NCBI GenBank assembly: GCA_028874365.1
Contig: JAPPJZ010000056.1
Location: 1 to 64,000, forward strand
Source of the DNA: Chloroflexota bacterium
GTDB taxonomy: Bacteria > Chloroflexota > Dehalococcoidia > Bin125
Reading direction: 5' to 3'
DNA: 64,000 bases
Below the pieces are notes generated by a model that saw nothing but the letters and a program-made list of their open reading frames with translations, made no database searches and was not told the origin of the DNA. Shown in pieces: positions 17,647 through 26,025 of this stretch (position 1 is the stretch's first letter; the number at the start of each line of letters is the position of its first letter). The position numbers and the translations under genes were made by a program.

Positions 17647-18567
17647 TCAGCCTAGTTTCAGTCGCGCCGCCGCGCGCAAGGCGAGCCAGGCGCGAGTCGA
17701 TTTGCCGACCCGCGGCCGGCGGCTCAGCGTGTCGTAGTCCTGGCGTTCAATCGCCTTGAGCACGGCCCGTCCGCCGTCCGTGAACAGGCGCAGGTCAATC
17801 GCCAGCTCTCGCGGGACCTCTTGGATCAAGCGCTCGCCCTTGCGAAACCAGACCTCGGCCCGGTCGACCTGGAAGCGCATCATCGTGCGGAAGTCGTCCG
17901 GACACTGTTTCTGGCGAATGCCTTCGGCGATCTCCTCCTCCGAGAGGCCGAAGCGGCGGATGTCCTCGAGCGGCAGGTAGATCCGCCCCGAGTCGAGGAA
18001 GTCGCGTCGCACATCCTGCCAGTGATTGGCAATCTGCAGCGCCGTGCAGGTCGCATCCGAGAGATCGCGCCGGTACCGACCCTCCTCGGTTTCGGTATCG
18101 ATGTCCCAGAGGGCGAGCACCATCTCGCCGACAGGATTCGCCGACAGGTCACAGTACGCGAGCACGTCCTGGAACGTCTCGTAGCGGGACTTGCGTTGAT
18201 CGAGCCGGTTCGCCTCGATCAGGCGACGAAACGGATCGGCGCGCAGCGGCTTTTGCTCAGCCACCTGTCGCAATGCCACGTTGATCGGGTGCTGCGGCTG
18301 CGATCCGTCGAACGCGCGCTCCAGGTCGACTTGCCACGTGTCAAGACGCTCCAGCCGTTCGCTCGGCGAGCCCTCAGACTCGTCCCCGAGGTTGTCCGTG
18401 AAGCGGCAAAAGGCGTAGACCGCGAACATCGGCGCCCGCAGCTCGCGCGGTAGAAACCAGCTGACCACGGTGAAGTTCTCGCCGTGCCGACGCGTGTAGC
18501 GCCGACACCAGCGGAGCGCATCGTCTGCGCTCCCTTCAAACGCGATGCTCTGAGGCGTCGTCGTCAT
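17647..18567 (-). CDS. hpnC: hydroxysqualene synthase
   Basis: 306 residues, second squalene-synthase-fold protein. The first motif is VYAFCRFTDNLGDESEGSP and the second is QIANHWQDVRRDFLDSGRIYLPLEDI. The segment NFTVVSWFLPRELRAPMFAVYAF is typical of HpnC, where FLPR replaces the FSLLP of HpnD. It converts presqualene diphosphate to hydroxysqualene. It is the first of the C-D-E trio. The dodecin gene stop is 24 bp upstream on the same strand. Confidence 0.88.
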   Translation of the reverse strand: MTTTPQSIAFEGSADDALRWCRRYTRRHGENFTVVSWFLPRELRAPMFAVYAFCRFTDNLGDESEGSPSERLERLDTWQVDLERAFDGSQPQHPINVALRQVAEQKPLRADPFRRLIEANRLDQRKSRYETFQDVLAYCDLSANPVGEMVLALWDIDTETEEGRYRRDLSDATCTALQIANHWQDVRRDFLDSGRIYLPLEDIRRFGLSEEEIAEGIRQKQCPDDFRTMMRFQVDRAEVWFRKGERLIQEVPRELAIDLRLFTDGGRAVLKAIERQDYDTLSRRPRVGKSTRAWLALRAAARLKLG

Positions 18568-18591
18568 CGCCGCGTAGTGCCAGCCGCCCGG

Positions 18592-18831
18592 TTATTCCTT
18601 CTCGAGGTCCGCCGGGTCGAGGACGCGGAAGCCCACGCCCAGCTTGACCTGGAACCAGCCGATCTCGCCCTCGTGCATCGCCCCGCGGATCTCCCGGACC
18701 TCAAACCAGTCCAGGTTGCGCAGCGTCTCGCCGGCTCGCTCGATCGCGTTGCGAATCGCCTGGTCAACGCCGTCCGGCGAGGAGCCGACAAGCTCGACGA
18801 TCTTGTACGTGTGGTCTCGATGTTCCGCCAT
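18592..18831 (-). CDS. dodecin family flavin-binding protein
   Basis: 79 residues. YKIVELVGSSPDGVDQAIRNAIERAGETLRNLDWFEVREIRGAM matches dodecins, including the Trp in LDWFEV that stacks on flavin and the REIRG strand. Dodecins form hollow dodecamers that store or buffer FMN or lumichrome. ATG 18831 is chosen over 18849 because GGAGGA precedes it at proper distance. It sits between the GNAT gene and hpnC on one strand. FAD use by HpnE offers a loose link (inference). Confidence 0.9.
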   Translation of the reverse strand: MAEHRDHTYKIVELVGSSPDGVDQAIRNAIERAGETLRNLDWFEVREIRGAMHEGEIGWFQVKLGVGFRVLDPADLEKE

Positions 18832-18859
18832 ACCGTCCTCCAGTTCCATCTACCCGTGG

Positions 18860-19555
18860 CTATCCCGCTCCGAGCTCGTGGTCGAGGATCTCGTAGCAGG
18901 CCCAGCAGAGCTGTTTGCCCTGCATTGGGATGAGCGTCAGCACCGGCAGCCCGCATTCCTCGCAGACCAGCCGCTGATTGGTATCGAACCGCATCACCAC
19001 CAGGTCGTGCAATTCGCCGTCGGACGAGGCCACGTGACGCGTCAGCACCGCGTCCTCGACGAAGCCGAGGCGTTCGAAGATCTTCCGCGCACCCACCTGG
19101 TCGGGCGTCATCTGCGCGATGATCTTGGCCACGTCGTCGTTCAGCGCGCTCTCAAACGCCAGACCAAGCAGGATGTGTCCCAATCCGAGCCGGCGGGCAG
19201 TGACGTCAACCATCACGCGAATCTCGGCGACGTGACGCGTCCAGCGCAGGCGGCCGCGCTCGATCGTCGTGTAGCCGATGATCGCGCCGCTCTCCTCGGC
19301 CACCACCGAGCGAACCCGCCCCGCTTCGGTTTCGTGGATCCAGTCGCCGATGTCGGCGACGTTCGTGATGTCGCGTTCCTGGAACAGCAGGTCCTCGTTC
19401 GGTTGGCGGCGGCCAAAGTCCAACAGCGCGTTGCCGTCGTCGCTGGCCAGATAGCGCAGTTTGATCGTTCGATCACCGCGCCGCATGTCGAGAGGCAGCT
19501 GGTGGATCTCAATATCGGCGCCGGTGCTCTCTTGCGCACCTTGTGCGGTTGTCAT
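18860..19555 (-). CDS. GNAT N-acetyltransferase with C-terminal zinc-ribbon-like tail
   Basis: 231 residues. The GNAT domain spans about residues 30-185, with the acetyl-CoA loop VTARRLGLGHILLGLAFESAL (a variant of the Q/RxxGxG/A motif) and GARKIFERLGFVEDAVL. The last 40 residues carry CEECGLP and CWACYEIL, a CxxC-x(n)-CxxC pair that should bind zinc. The substrate is unknown. ATG 19555 follows a strong GGAGGGGG site; two upstream in-frame ATGs (19579, 19570) lie before or in that site. Lies in the hopanoid run without obvious pathway link. Confidence 0.82.
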   Translation of the reverse strand: MTTAQGAQESTGADIEIHQLPLDMRRGDRTIKLRYLASDDGNALLDFGRRQPNEDLLFQERDITNVADIGDWIHETEAGRVRSVVAEESGAIIGYTTIERGRLRWTRHVAEIRVMVDVTARRLGLGHILLGLAFESALNDDVAKIIAQMTPDQVGARKIFERLGFVEDAVLTRHVASSDGELHDLVVMRFDTNQRLVCEECGLPVLTLIPMQGKQLCWACYEILDHELGAG

Positions 19556-19676
19556 GCTGCCCCCTCCCATCGAGTGCAATGCCCTGGATCGTGATCTGTC
19601 ATGCTAGCCGTTCTCAGAGTCGGCCCTCTTGACATCACGACGCCAGGGGCTCACGAATCGCATCGACGCAGCGTGT

Positions 19677-21611
19677 CTATCGCGGAGCGATCGCCCGTTC
19701 GTATCGTCCCAGCGCCATCAGCGGGAAGTAGTGGCGGTACAGGTGATAGTTGATCATGAAATCGCTGGGGAATCCGGTGCCGGTGAACTCAGGTTCGTCC
19801 CACGTGCCGTCCTCGCGTTGCCGTTCGACGAGGTACTGGACGCCGCGCGCGACCGACTCGTGTTCCGCTTCGCCCGCCGCAATCAACGCCATCAGCGCCC
19901 AGGCGGTCTGTGAAGGCGTCGACGGTCCCAGGCCGCGCAACGACGGATCTGCGTACGTATCGCAGGACTCGCCCCAGCCGCCGTCCGCAAGCTGGTGGCG
20001 AAACAGCCACTCCACCGCCTTGCGCACCGGCGGCGCCGACATCGGCTCGCCCAGTGTGTTGAGCGCGGGCAGTGCGGCGCCCAGACCGTAGATGTAGTTG
20101 ACTCCCCATCGACCCCACCACGAGCCGTCCGGCTCCTGCAGTTCGTAGAGGAACCGCAAGCCTCGGCTCGCGGGCGGATACTGCCCGCTGTAGCCGAGCT
20201 GGCCGATGTACTCCAGCGCGTGGGCGGTGACATCGGCGGTAGGCGGGTCGAGCAGTTCGCCGAAATCGGCGAACGGGATATCCGCGAGAAACGTCTTCTC
20301 GTTGTCGACATCGAACGCGCCCCAACCGCCGTTCGACGACTGCATCGAGAGCATCCAGTGCAACCCCCGGTCGAGCGCGAGTTGGCGCTCGGATTCCAGA
20401 CCCGGCAGCGGAATCCGCTCCAGCGCCATCATCACCACCGCCGTGTCGTCGACATCGGGATAGACGTCGTTGTCGAACTCGAACGCCCAGCCGCCCGGCG
20501 GTGTATCGGGGTTCTTCACCTGCCAGTCGCCGCCCGACAGCACCTGCTCCCGCAGCATCCAGCGGGCCGCGTCCTGCAGCGCCGGATGTTGCGGATCGAG
20601 GCCGGCGTCAAGCAGACCGAGCGCCGCGAGGCAGGTATCCCACACCGGTGACTGACAGCTCTCTGTCCACACCTGCTCGCCGCTCGAGCTGTTGCGCTTC
20701 CATGTGAAGCGCTCGAATCCGGCAAGCGCTCGGCGGATCACAGGATGGTCGAGCGAATATCCCATCGCTCGCAACGCGAGCACCGCGTAGACCCACGGCG
20801 GTTGAATCCCGCCCCAGCAGCCATCCGCCTCCTGACGATCGAGCAACCAGCGCTCCGAAAACGCCAGCGCTCGGTGTTCGAACGGCCTGATCCGATTGCG
20901 GTCCAGCAGCCGAAGCAACGAATCGAAGACATAAAGCGCACCCTCCGCCGAGAACGGATTCTTCGGCGGCGCGACGGCAAAGCGACGCCGGTCCGACGGC
21001 TTGACCCATAGTTCCGGCACCCCCGCGCCGGCCGGCAGCGCGGCCGTCGGCCGCAGGGTCATGATCACGGTGATTCCGACGACAGTGGCCCGTGCCCAAC
21101 TGGCGAACTCATAGAGGTTCACCGGCAGCCAGGACGGCAACAAGTTGATCCACGGCGGCATCGCCGGCAACCGATCCCAGTCGAACTCCCCAAATAGAGC
21201 CAGCCAGATCTTCGTGAACACGCGGGCCCGGACGATCCCGCCCTGGTCGAGAATCCACTCACGCGCCCGACTCATGTGCGGCGAGTCGGGATCGTCACCG
21301 GCCAGCTTGAGCGCGAAGTACGCCTCGACCGACGTCGAAACATCTCCGGGTCCGTTGAGATACTGAGCCCAGAATCCCTCCGGCCGCTGTTGCCCACGGA
21401 TGTACCGCGCGATGCCATCCCATTGCTGCCGGTCGGCAACGCCAAGGTGATGCGTGAGCAGCAGGTACTCCGCCGTGATCGACGCGTTCGACTCCAGTTC
21501 GCCCCACCAATACCCCGCCGGATCCTGCTCCTCGATCAGCCAGTCTGTGGCCCGCTTGATCGTGCGGCTCAGTGCCGCGTCGGGGACCTGCGCGCGCGAG
21601 ACCGTGGTCAT
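19677..21611 (-). CDS. shc: squalene-hopene cyclase
   Basis: 644 residues, normal for SHC. The protonating DxDD motif is DVDD at residues 386-389. Many QW-type repeats are visible (for example QDPAGYWWGELE, QRPEGFWAQYL, QEADGCWGGIQPPW, QSSNGGWGAFDV, QEPDGSWWGRWG, RQREDGTWDE). The enzyme cyclises squalene to hopene or diplopterol at the membrane surface. It lies 9 bp after the polyprenyl synthase, in one operon with it and the Fur-family gene. The downstream GNAT gene is 121 bp away. Confidence 0.95.
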   Translation of the reverse strand: MTTVSRAQVPDAALSRTIKRATDWLIEEQDPAGYWWGELESNASITAEYLLLTHHLGVADRQQWDGIARYIRGQQRPEGFWAQYLNGPGDVSTSVEAYFALKLAGDDPDSPHMSRAREWILDQGGIVRARVFTKIWLALFGEFDWDRLPAMPPWINLLPSWLPVNLYEFASWARATVVGITVIMTLRPTAALPAGAGVPELWVKPSDRRRFAVAPPKNPFSAEGALYVFDSLLRLLDRNRIRPFEHRALAFSERWLLDRQEADGCWGGIQPPWVYAVLALRAMGYSLDHPVIRRALAGFERFTWKRNSSSGEQVWTESCQSPVWDTCLAALGLLDAGLDPQHPALQDAARWMLREQVLSGGDWQVKNPDTPPGGWAFEFDNDVYPDVDDTAVVMMALERIPLPGLESERQLALDRGLHWMLSMQSSNGGWGAFDVDNEKTFLADIPFADFGELLDPPTADVTAHALEYIGQLGYSGQYPPASRGLRFLYELQEPDGSWWGRWGVNYIYGLGAALPALNTLGEPMSAPPVRKAVEWLFRHQLADGGWGESCDTYADPSLRGLGPSTPSQTAWALMALIAAGEAEHESVARGVQYLVERQREDGTWDEPEFTGTGFPSDFMINYHLYRHYFPLMALGRYERAIAPR

Positions 21612-21620
21612 CGGCGATCC

Positions 21621-22673
21621 TCAGCGATCCCGTTCCAGCGTGAACAGCGCCAGCTCTTCCAGATCGGCAACCGCCTCCGGCCGAGGCTGGCAAGCGGCAA
21701 GCTCGCCTCGGAACGCCTCATACTCCTCACGCGCCGCGCGGTCGGTAGCAGCGTCCGCCCCCACCTCACTCAGCAGACTGTGGATCCATTGGACCTGTTC
21801 GTCGGGAAGCTCAGCGCCATCGCCTCCAAGTTCGCGGCCGTAGATCTCCGCAAGCTCCTGCCTCGCGGCGGACGGCGCATGACTCAACGCATAGAGAATC
21901 GGATACGACTTCTTCCGCCGCCGGATATCGGCGTCGGTCGGCTTGCCCAACGCGCCCGGATCCGCCCAGATCCCGAGCCAGTCATCCCGCATCTGGAAGC
22001 ACCGACCCAGCCGCACGCCCGCGCGGTCGAGCGTGTCCGCCTGCTCCGCCGACGCTCCCGCGAGCGTCGCCCCAATCGCCAGCGACACGCCCATCATCGC
22101 GCCCGTCTTCCGTTCCACCATCGCCAGGTATTCGTCAACCTCAACATCCAGCCGCTGCTCGAAAGTCAGGTCGAGGTACTGACCCTCGATCATCAGCATC
22201 GTCGCCTGGTTCAGACGGCGGATCGATTCGACCACCGACTCCGCTGACGCCCCGTGGATCAACGCGCGTCTCAGGGCCGCGTCTGCCAGCTCGCGCATCA
22301 GATCGCCCGTGTTGATCGCCTGAGCAATCCCCCATACGCGCCAGACCGTCGGCCGCCCGCGCCGCTCCGCATCCCCGTCCTGAACGTCGTCGTGCACGAG
22401 CGAGAAATTGTGGACCATCTCGACCGCGGCCGCTCCAGACGCGGCGCGGCGCTGGGCATCGGCGTCGCTGCTGATCGCCTCTGCGCCGAGCATGGTCAGA
22501 GCCGCGCGCGCCCCTTTGCCCGAAGCGTCGGCCGGACGACCCGCTTCATCGAGCCAGCCCAGCGCGTAGCGCGCCATGTCGTAGATCGGCAGAGCAACCT
22601 CGGGGAATGACGCCCGCATCTCCTCCTGCACCAGAGCGTGATAGCGCGTCAACGAGGAGGGAGTAGCGCTCAT
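21621..22673 (-). CDS. isoprenyl diphosphate synthase (polyprenyl synthetase)
   Basis: 350 residues. The first Asp-rich motif is SLVHDDVQDGD (D95, D96, D99) and the second is FQMRDDWLGIWAD, with KKSYPILYAL after it. Phe-90 lies five residues before the first motif, a position that limits product length, so farnesyl or geranylgeranyl diphosphate is likely. In this operon it probably supplies farnesyl diphosphate to HpnD. ATG 22673 overlaps the fur TGA as ATGA. The longer frame to 22709 is rejected because it lies inside fur and lacks family sequence. Confidence 0.9.
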   Translation of the reverse strand: MSATPSSLTRYHALVQEEMRASFPEVALPIYDMARYALGWLDEAGRPADASGKGARAALTMLGAEAISSDADAQRRAASGAAAVEMVHNFSLVHDDVQDGDAERRGRPTVWRVWGIAQAINTGDLMRELADAALRRALIHGASAESVVESIRRLNQATMLMIEGQYLDLTFEQRLDVEVDEYLAMVERKTGAMMGVSLAIGATLAGASAEQADTLDRAGVRLGRCFQMRDDWLGIWADPGALGKPTDADIRRRKKSYPILYALSHAPSAARQELAEIYGRELGGDGAELPDEQVQWIHSLLSEVGADAATDRAAREEYEAFRGELAACQPRPEAVADLEELALFTLERDR

Positions 22674-23119
22674 CGTTCCTGCTCGTGCGCCCGCGCACTG
22701 TCGGCGCATTCGCGGCAGCGACCGTAGACGGCCCAGTGGTCCGGGTCGGCCTCAAAGCCGAACTCCGACTGCAGTTGAATCGCGAACTCCGACAGGAAGT
22801 CGTGCGGCAGTTCGCTCAAGACCCCGCAGGCAGTGCAGACCAGGTGATGGTGCGGACGCTCAGTTCTCCAACTGAACGTGCGTTCCCCGCCGCCGAGGTC
22901 GGTCTGCGAGACCAGGCCGACGTCGCGCAACTGCGTCAGCGTGCGATAGACCGTCGACGCGTTCAGTTCCGGTGCCTCCCGCCGAGCGAGCTCAAACACG
23001 TCCGACGCCGTGATGTGCTGGTCCGAGTGGCGCAGCACGCTGAGTACCGCGAGACGTTGGCGCGTCACGCGCAGCTCCTTGCTGCGCAGCAGATCTTCCG
23101 ATTCGATCGTGCAGACCAT
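22670..23119 (-). CDS. Fur-family metal-responsive transcriptional regulator
   Basis: 149 residues. The winged helix lies at about 18-85 (RVTRQRLAVLSVL, HITASDVFELARRE, LNASTVYRTLTQLRDVGLV). The metal/dimer domain has PHHHLVCTACG (C95, C98) and CRECA (C135, C138), the structural zinc site, with HHH at 90-92 as likely sensory ligands. Fur, Zur and PerR cannot be told apart by eye. It is the first gene of a translationally coupled set with the polyprenyl synthase and shc, and starts 17 bp after the propeller gene stop. Confidence 0.92.
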   Translation of the reverse strand: MVCTIESEDLLRSKELRVTRQRLAVLSVLRHSDQHITASDVFELARREAPELNASTVYRTLTQLRDVGLVSQTDLGGGERTFSWRTERPHHHLVCTACGVLSELPHDFLSEFAIQLQSEFGFEADPDHWAVYGRCRECADSARAHEQER

Positions 23120-23136
23120 CGCCCCCTCAGCCTGTC

Positions 23137-24375
23137 TCAGCCTGTCGTTTCCGGAAGTCCCGGTGGGAAGAAGGCAATACTACCGGCCGACACGCGCCGC
23201 GGCGGCGCGGAACCATCCGTCGGAACGATGTAGGTACCGTTCTGCGGACCAAAGCCTCGACGGCCGGAACCGCCGTTGCCCAGCGCCAGGCCGGCGAACG
23301 TAATCCAGCTGCCGCAGGGACTGATGATCTGGTGCGAGTGCGCGAACTGGTCGTGGAAATTGAGCATCGTCGCGAACTCCGCCGATGGCTGGAAACGTGC
23401 CAGCCGTTCACTGCCGACATACTCGCCTTGGCGGTCGAGCTTGTACTTGGTCAGAGCGATCATCGTGCTTGAGGGTTGCGGTTCAAAGGCATATAGCGCC
23501 CGCCCGTCCGGATCCCAGACGATGCCATTGATCGCCCGATCGATGATCGGCTGCTGCATGCCGGTAATCGGATCGAGGATGGTCAGGTTGCGCCCTTCCG
23601 CATCGCCGGCCGAGAGCGTCAGCACGGCCAGCCGATTGTCGCTGCGCGACGCTACGAACGAGGCGGCGCCCGTCAGTTCCATCAGCTCTTCGTGCTCCCC
23701 CCTTTCGCCGATCTCGCTGCGTCGCGCGCCGACGATGATCGAACCACCGCCCGGTCGTGGCTTGGCGAAATAGACCGCCGAGCCGTCAGCCGACCAGGCC
23801 GGCGAGCGAAAGCTCGGCCGAACCCGCTGAATCTGGATCGGGCCCTCGGACTCAGCGGTCAAATCGAACAGGATCAGTTGAGCCGCACGGTGGACGATCA
23901 CCGCCCGACCATCCGGCGCCCAGGCGAAGTACAACGGTGCGCCATCAACCAGCCGCCGCGGACGACCCTGGCCGCTGGCCGCCACGAGATTGACGGCCAG
24001 TCCACTACCGACGTTGGCAACTACGGCCAGCGCCCGTCCCGAAGGAGCCCAGTTCACGTAGTGGGCCAGACCCGCAGCAATGACCTGCCGACCGTCTCGT
24101 GGGTTCTGAAAGATCGGTTCGGTCTCTCCGTCCTCGCATGAGGTCCGCCAGAGCTCCAGCTTGGGGTCATCTCGACGTTGTGACGACGCCGAGACTGCGA
24201 TGTGTTCGCCGTTGGGCGACCACGAGGGCCACATGAAAACCATGCCCTCGGCCTTCATGTCCAGGCGCTTCTCAAGATCCGCCGTCCAGTCCGCCCCCTC
24301 CCCCGAGATGCGGGCGATCTGGAGCGAGGCGTCGTCTGAGATCAACGCGAGCGGCGTCGACGTCATGTCACTCAC
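23137..24375 (-). CDS. TolB-like beta-propeller (WD40/PD40) protein
   Basis: 412 residues built of repeating PD40-type blades: MVFMWPSWSPNGEHIAVSAS, HYVNWAPSGRALAVVANV, LYFAWAPDGRAVIVHRA, SPAWSADGSAVYFAKP, GIVWDPDGRALYAFEP. No signal peptide is seen, so the protein may be cytoplasmic, unlike TolB. It probably forms a six- or seven-bladed propeller for protein or ligand binding. The GTG start at 24375 overlaps the PduO stop (GTGA); an ATG at 24366 is an alternative. Role in this operon unknown. Confidence 0.75.
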   Translation of the reverse strand: MSDMTSTPLALISDDASLQIARISGEGADWTADLEKRLDMKAEGMVFMWPSWSPNGEHIAVSASSQRRDDPKLELWRTSCEDGETEPIFQNPRDGRQVIAAGLAHYVNWAPSGRALAVVANVGSGLAVNLVAASGQGRPRRLVDGAPLYFAWAPDGRAVIVHRAAQLILFDLTAESEGPIQIQRVRPSFRSPAWSADGSAVYFAKPRPGGGSIIVGARRSEIGERGEHEELMELTGAASFVASRSDNRLAVLTLSAGDAEGRNLTILDPITGMQQPIIDRAINGIVWDPDGRALYAFEPQPSSTMIALTKYKLDRQGEYVGSERLARFQPSAEFATMLNFHDQFAHSHQIISPCGSWITFAGLALGNGGSGRRGFGPQNGTYIVPTDGSAPPRRVSAGSIAFFPPGLPETTG

Positions 24376-24944
24376 GGCGCCGTCGCATCCGCGGTCGAGG
24401 CGGGACGCGAGCGAATCGCATCGACGCCCGCCTGTTGCTCCTCGTACCGCGCCAGATCGAAGAGCACGGACGACGCGCGATTCAGGTAACGAATGGTCTC
24501 ATCGTTCACGGGATGCCCGTGTCCCCGCAGGCGAACGGTCTCACGCTCGGCCCGCCGAATCGTGGTCCGCGCCAGGTCGAGCGCCGCCGACCCGGGCGAA
24601 CCGCCCGGCAGCACGAACTCGTTCGGTGGCGGCGCGAGTCGTTCCAGCTCGGCCGCCCAGGCCTCCAGTTGCTCCACGTCGGAACTGTGGGTCGCGAAGT
24701 CGTCCGGAATCGGCTTACCCGGCGCGACCGCCAACTCGGCCATGATCAGGTACAGGCGCCGCTGAATCTCGACAGCGATCTCTCGCGTGCGCGGGTCGCT
24801 GGACAACGCGCGACCAAGGCCGAGCGCGGACGAGGCCTCATCGATCGCACCGTACGCCTCAGGCTGCGGATGATCCTTGGGGATCCGTCCGCCGCCCCAT
24901 AGCGTCGTCGAGCCGTCGTCGCCGGAGCGCGTGTAGTGCGGCAT
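24372..24944 (-). CDS. cob(I)alamin adenosyltransferase, PduO type
   Basis: 190 residues. MPHYTRSGDDGSTTLWGGGRIPK is the PduO N-terminal ATP-binding pattern (TRxGDxGxT). The C-terminal FVLPGGSPGSAALDLARTTIRRAER and LNRASSVLFDLARYEEQQAG complete it. It makes adenosylcobalamin from cob(I)alamin and ATP. ATG 24944 is chosen from family alignment. Frames extending to 25148 are not family-like. It is the first gene of the long minus-strand run. No cobalamin riboswitch was recognised in the 44 bp upstream gap. Confidence 0.9.
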   Translation of the reverse strand: MPHYTRSGDDGSTTLWGGGRIPKDHPQPEAYGAIDEASSALGLGRALSSDPRTREIAVEIQRRLYLIMAELAVAPGKPIPDDFATHSSDVEQLEAWAAELERLAPPPNEFVLPGGSPGSAALDLARTTIRRAERETVRLRGHGHPVNDETIRYLNRASSVLFDLARYEEQQAGVDAIRSRPASTADATAP

Positions 24945-24988
24945 GGGCCAATTGTATCCGCGAGTCTGTATCTGCGAATCGCAGGAAC

Positions 24989-25345
24989 CTAGTCGACCGC
25001 CGCCGGCTGAAGTTCCGTCCACGCCCCAAGCAGCTCCGGAGTCGTGCTGATCCCCAGGACGATTCGCCCCTTCGCACGCGGGCGCCGATCGTCCACGTAG
25101 CCGAGGAACTCGAACAGCGGCTCGCCCTCTGCATCGACCAGCCGCCACGTCTGATCTGGCGCATTCGGGTCGAGCAATGCCGAATCGGCTTCGTTGGGCA
25201 GCGCGATCACGCGCCCCTGATCAACGCCGCAACCGGCCGGAGCGAACCCCGTCCATTCCGCGTCGCTGAGTGCGGTCACCCTTGTCCATTCAGCGCCCGG
25301 CGATCGTTGAACCTGCAACTCGCAATGGTCGATACGTCGTGACAT
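24989..25345 (-). CDS. conserved-looking protein of unknown function
   Basis: 118 residues, soluble, Trp- and Pro-rich, predicted mostly beta (CELQVQRSPGAEWTRVTAL, TWRLVDAEGEPLFEFLGYVDD, GRIVLGISTTPELLGAW). No family is recognised. It sits between the PduO gene and the macrodomain gene on the same strand with gaps of 44 and 38 bp. Coding nature is supported by codon use and by lack of a better frame in the interval. Confidence 0.55.
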   Translation of the reverse strand: MSRRIDHCELQVQRSPGAEWTRVTALSDAEWTGFAPAGCGVDQGRVIALPNEADSALLDPNAPDQTWRLVDAEGEPLFEFLGYVDDRRPRAKGRIVLGISTTPELLGAWTELQPAAVD

Positions 25346-25383
25346 GTGGGTCTCCCGAGTTTGAGCAGTGACCTGCGTTCAGA

Positions 25384-25917
25384 CTATTGATGCATCTCCG
25401 CAGCCGACTCAAGGTTGTCCGCGACCTCATCGAAGGCTTCGAAGGCTCGCTGGTCGAATAGAACGAAGCGAATCGTGCGGACGCTCTGGGCACTGCCGGA
25501 TCGCTCGTAGCAGACCGTGAGCATGATCTCGGCGGCCTGCGTGTAGTCGAACCCGCCAACGCCCGTGCCAAGCGCGGGGAAGGCGACCGAATTGAGGCCC
25601 AGCTCCTCCGCCCGCTTGAGCGCGTTGTCGGTCGAGGCGCGGATCTTGTCGGCCGAGGTATGCAGATCCTGCCCCATCGCCGCGGCGTGAATCACGTGGC
25701 GACAGGCAAGGTTGCCCGATCCGGTGACCACCGCCTCGCCGACCTCGATCGGACCCTGGCGGATCGCTTCGTCCTCAATCTCACGACCGCCGGCGCGGAC
25801 GATCGCGCCCGCCGTGCCCGCCCCCATCCACAGATGGTTGTTCGCCGCGTTGACGATCGCGTCAACCTCTTGCTTCGTGATGTCGCCCTGGACAATTTCG
25901 ATCTTCGAGTCGGTCAT
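25384..25917 (-). CDS. macrodomain protein (ADP-ribose hydrolase type)
   Basis: 177 residues. KIEIVQGDITKQEVDAIVNAANNHLWMGAGTAGAIVRAGG carries the GDIT and NAAN motifs, and VAFPALGTGVGGFD is the phosphate-binding loop. The fold binds ADP-ribose or O-acetyl-ADP-ribose and often hydrolyses it. The residues in the NAANNHLWMGAGTAGAI segment resemble MacroD/YmdB rather than PARG. No toxin (ADP-ribosyltransferase) gene is adjacent. Confidence 0.9.
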   Translation of the reverse strand: MTDSKIEIVQGDITKQEVDAIVNAANNHLWMGAGTAGAIVRAGGREIEDEAIRQGPIEVGEAVVTGSGNLACRHVIHAAAMGQDLHTSADKIRASTDNALKRAEELGLNSVAFPALGTGVGGFDYTQAAEIMLTVCYERSGSAQSVRTIRFVLFDQRAFEAFDEVADNLESAAEMHQ

Positions 25918-25948
25918 GTCCCGCGCCTTAGTCCGTCATTCCCGTTCC

Positions 25949-25996
25949 GCTCTCCCCCCGCGCAGCGGGGGAAGATGCCGCAGGCGGATGGGGCTC
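25949..25996. repeat. dispersed palindromic repeat, family P1
   Basis: A copy of P1 with the stem CTCCCCCCGC/GCGGGGGAAG, slightly decayed, then the tail agatgccgcaggcggatggg. It lies between the macrodomain gene and the cyclase gene. The tail differs at several positions from the 5351 copy. Confidence 0.75.
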
Positions 25997-26025
25997 CCAC
26001 CAGATGGCACCCACTTAGGCTACTC

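Noticed and set aside
24945-24988. Cobalamin riboswitch before PduO
   Set aside because: The gap is only 44 bp and no B12-box-like sequence was seen.
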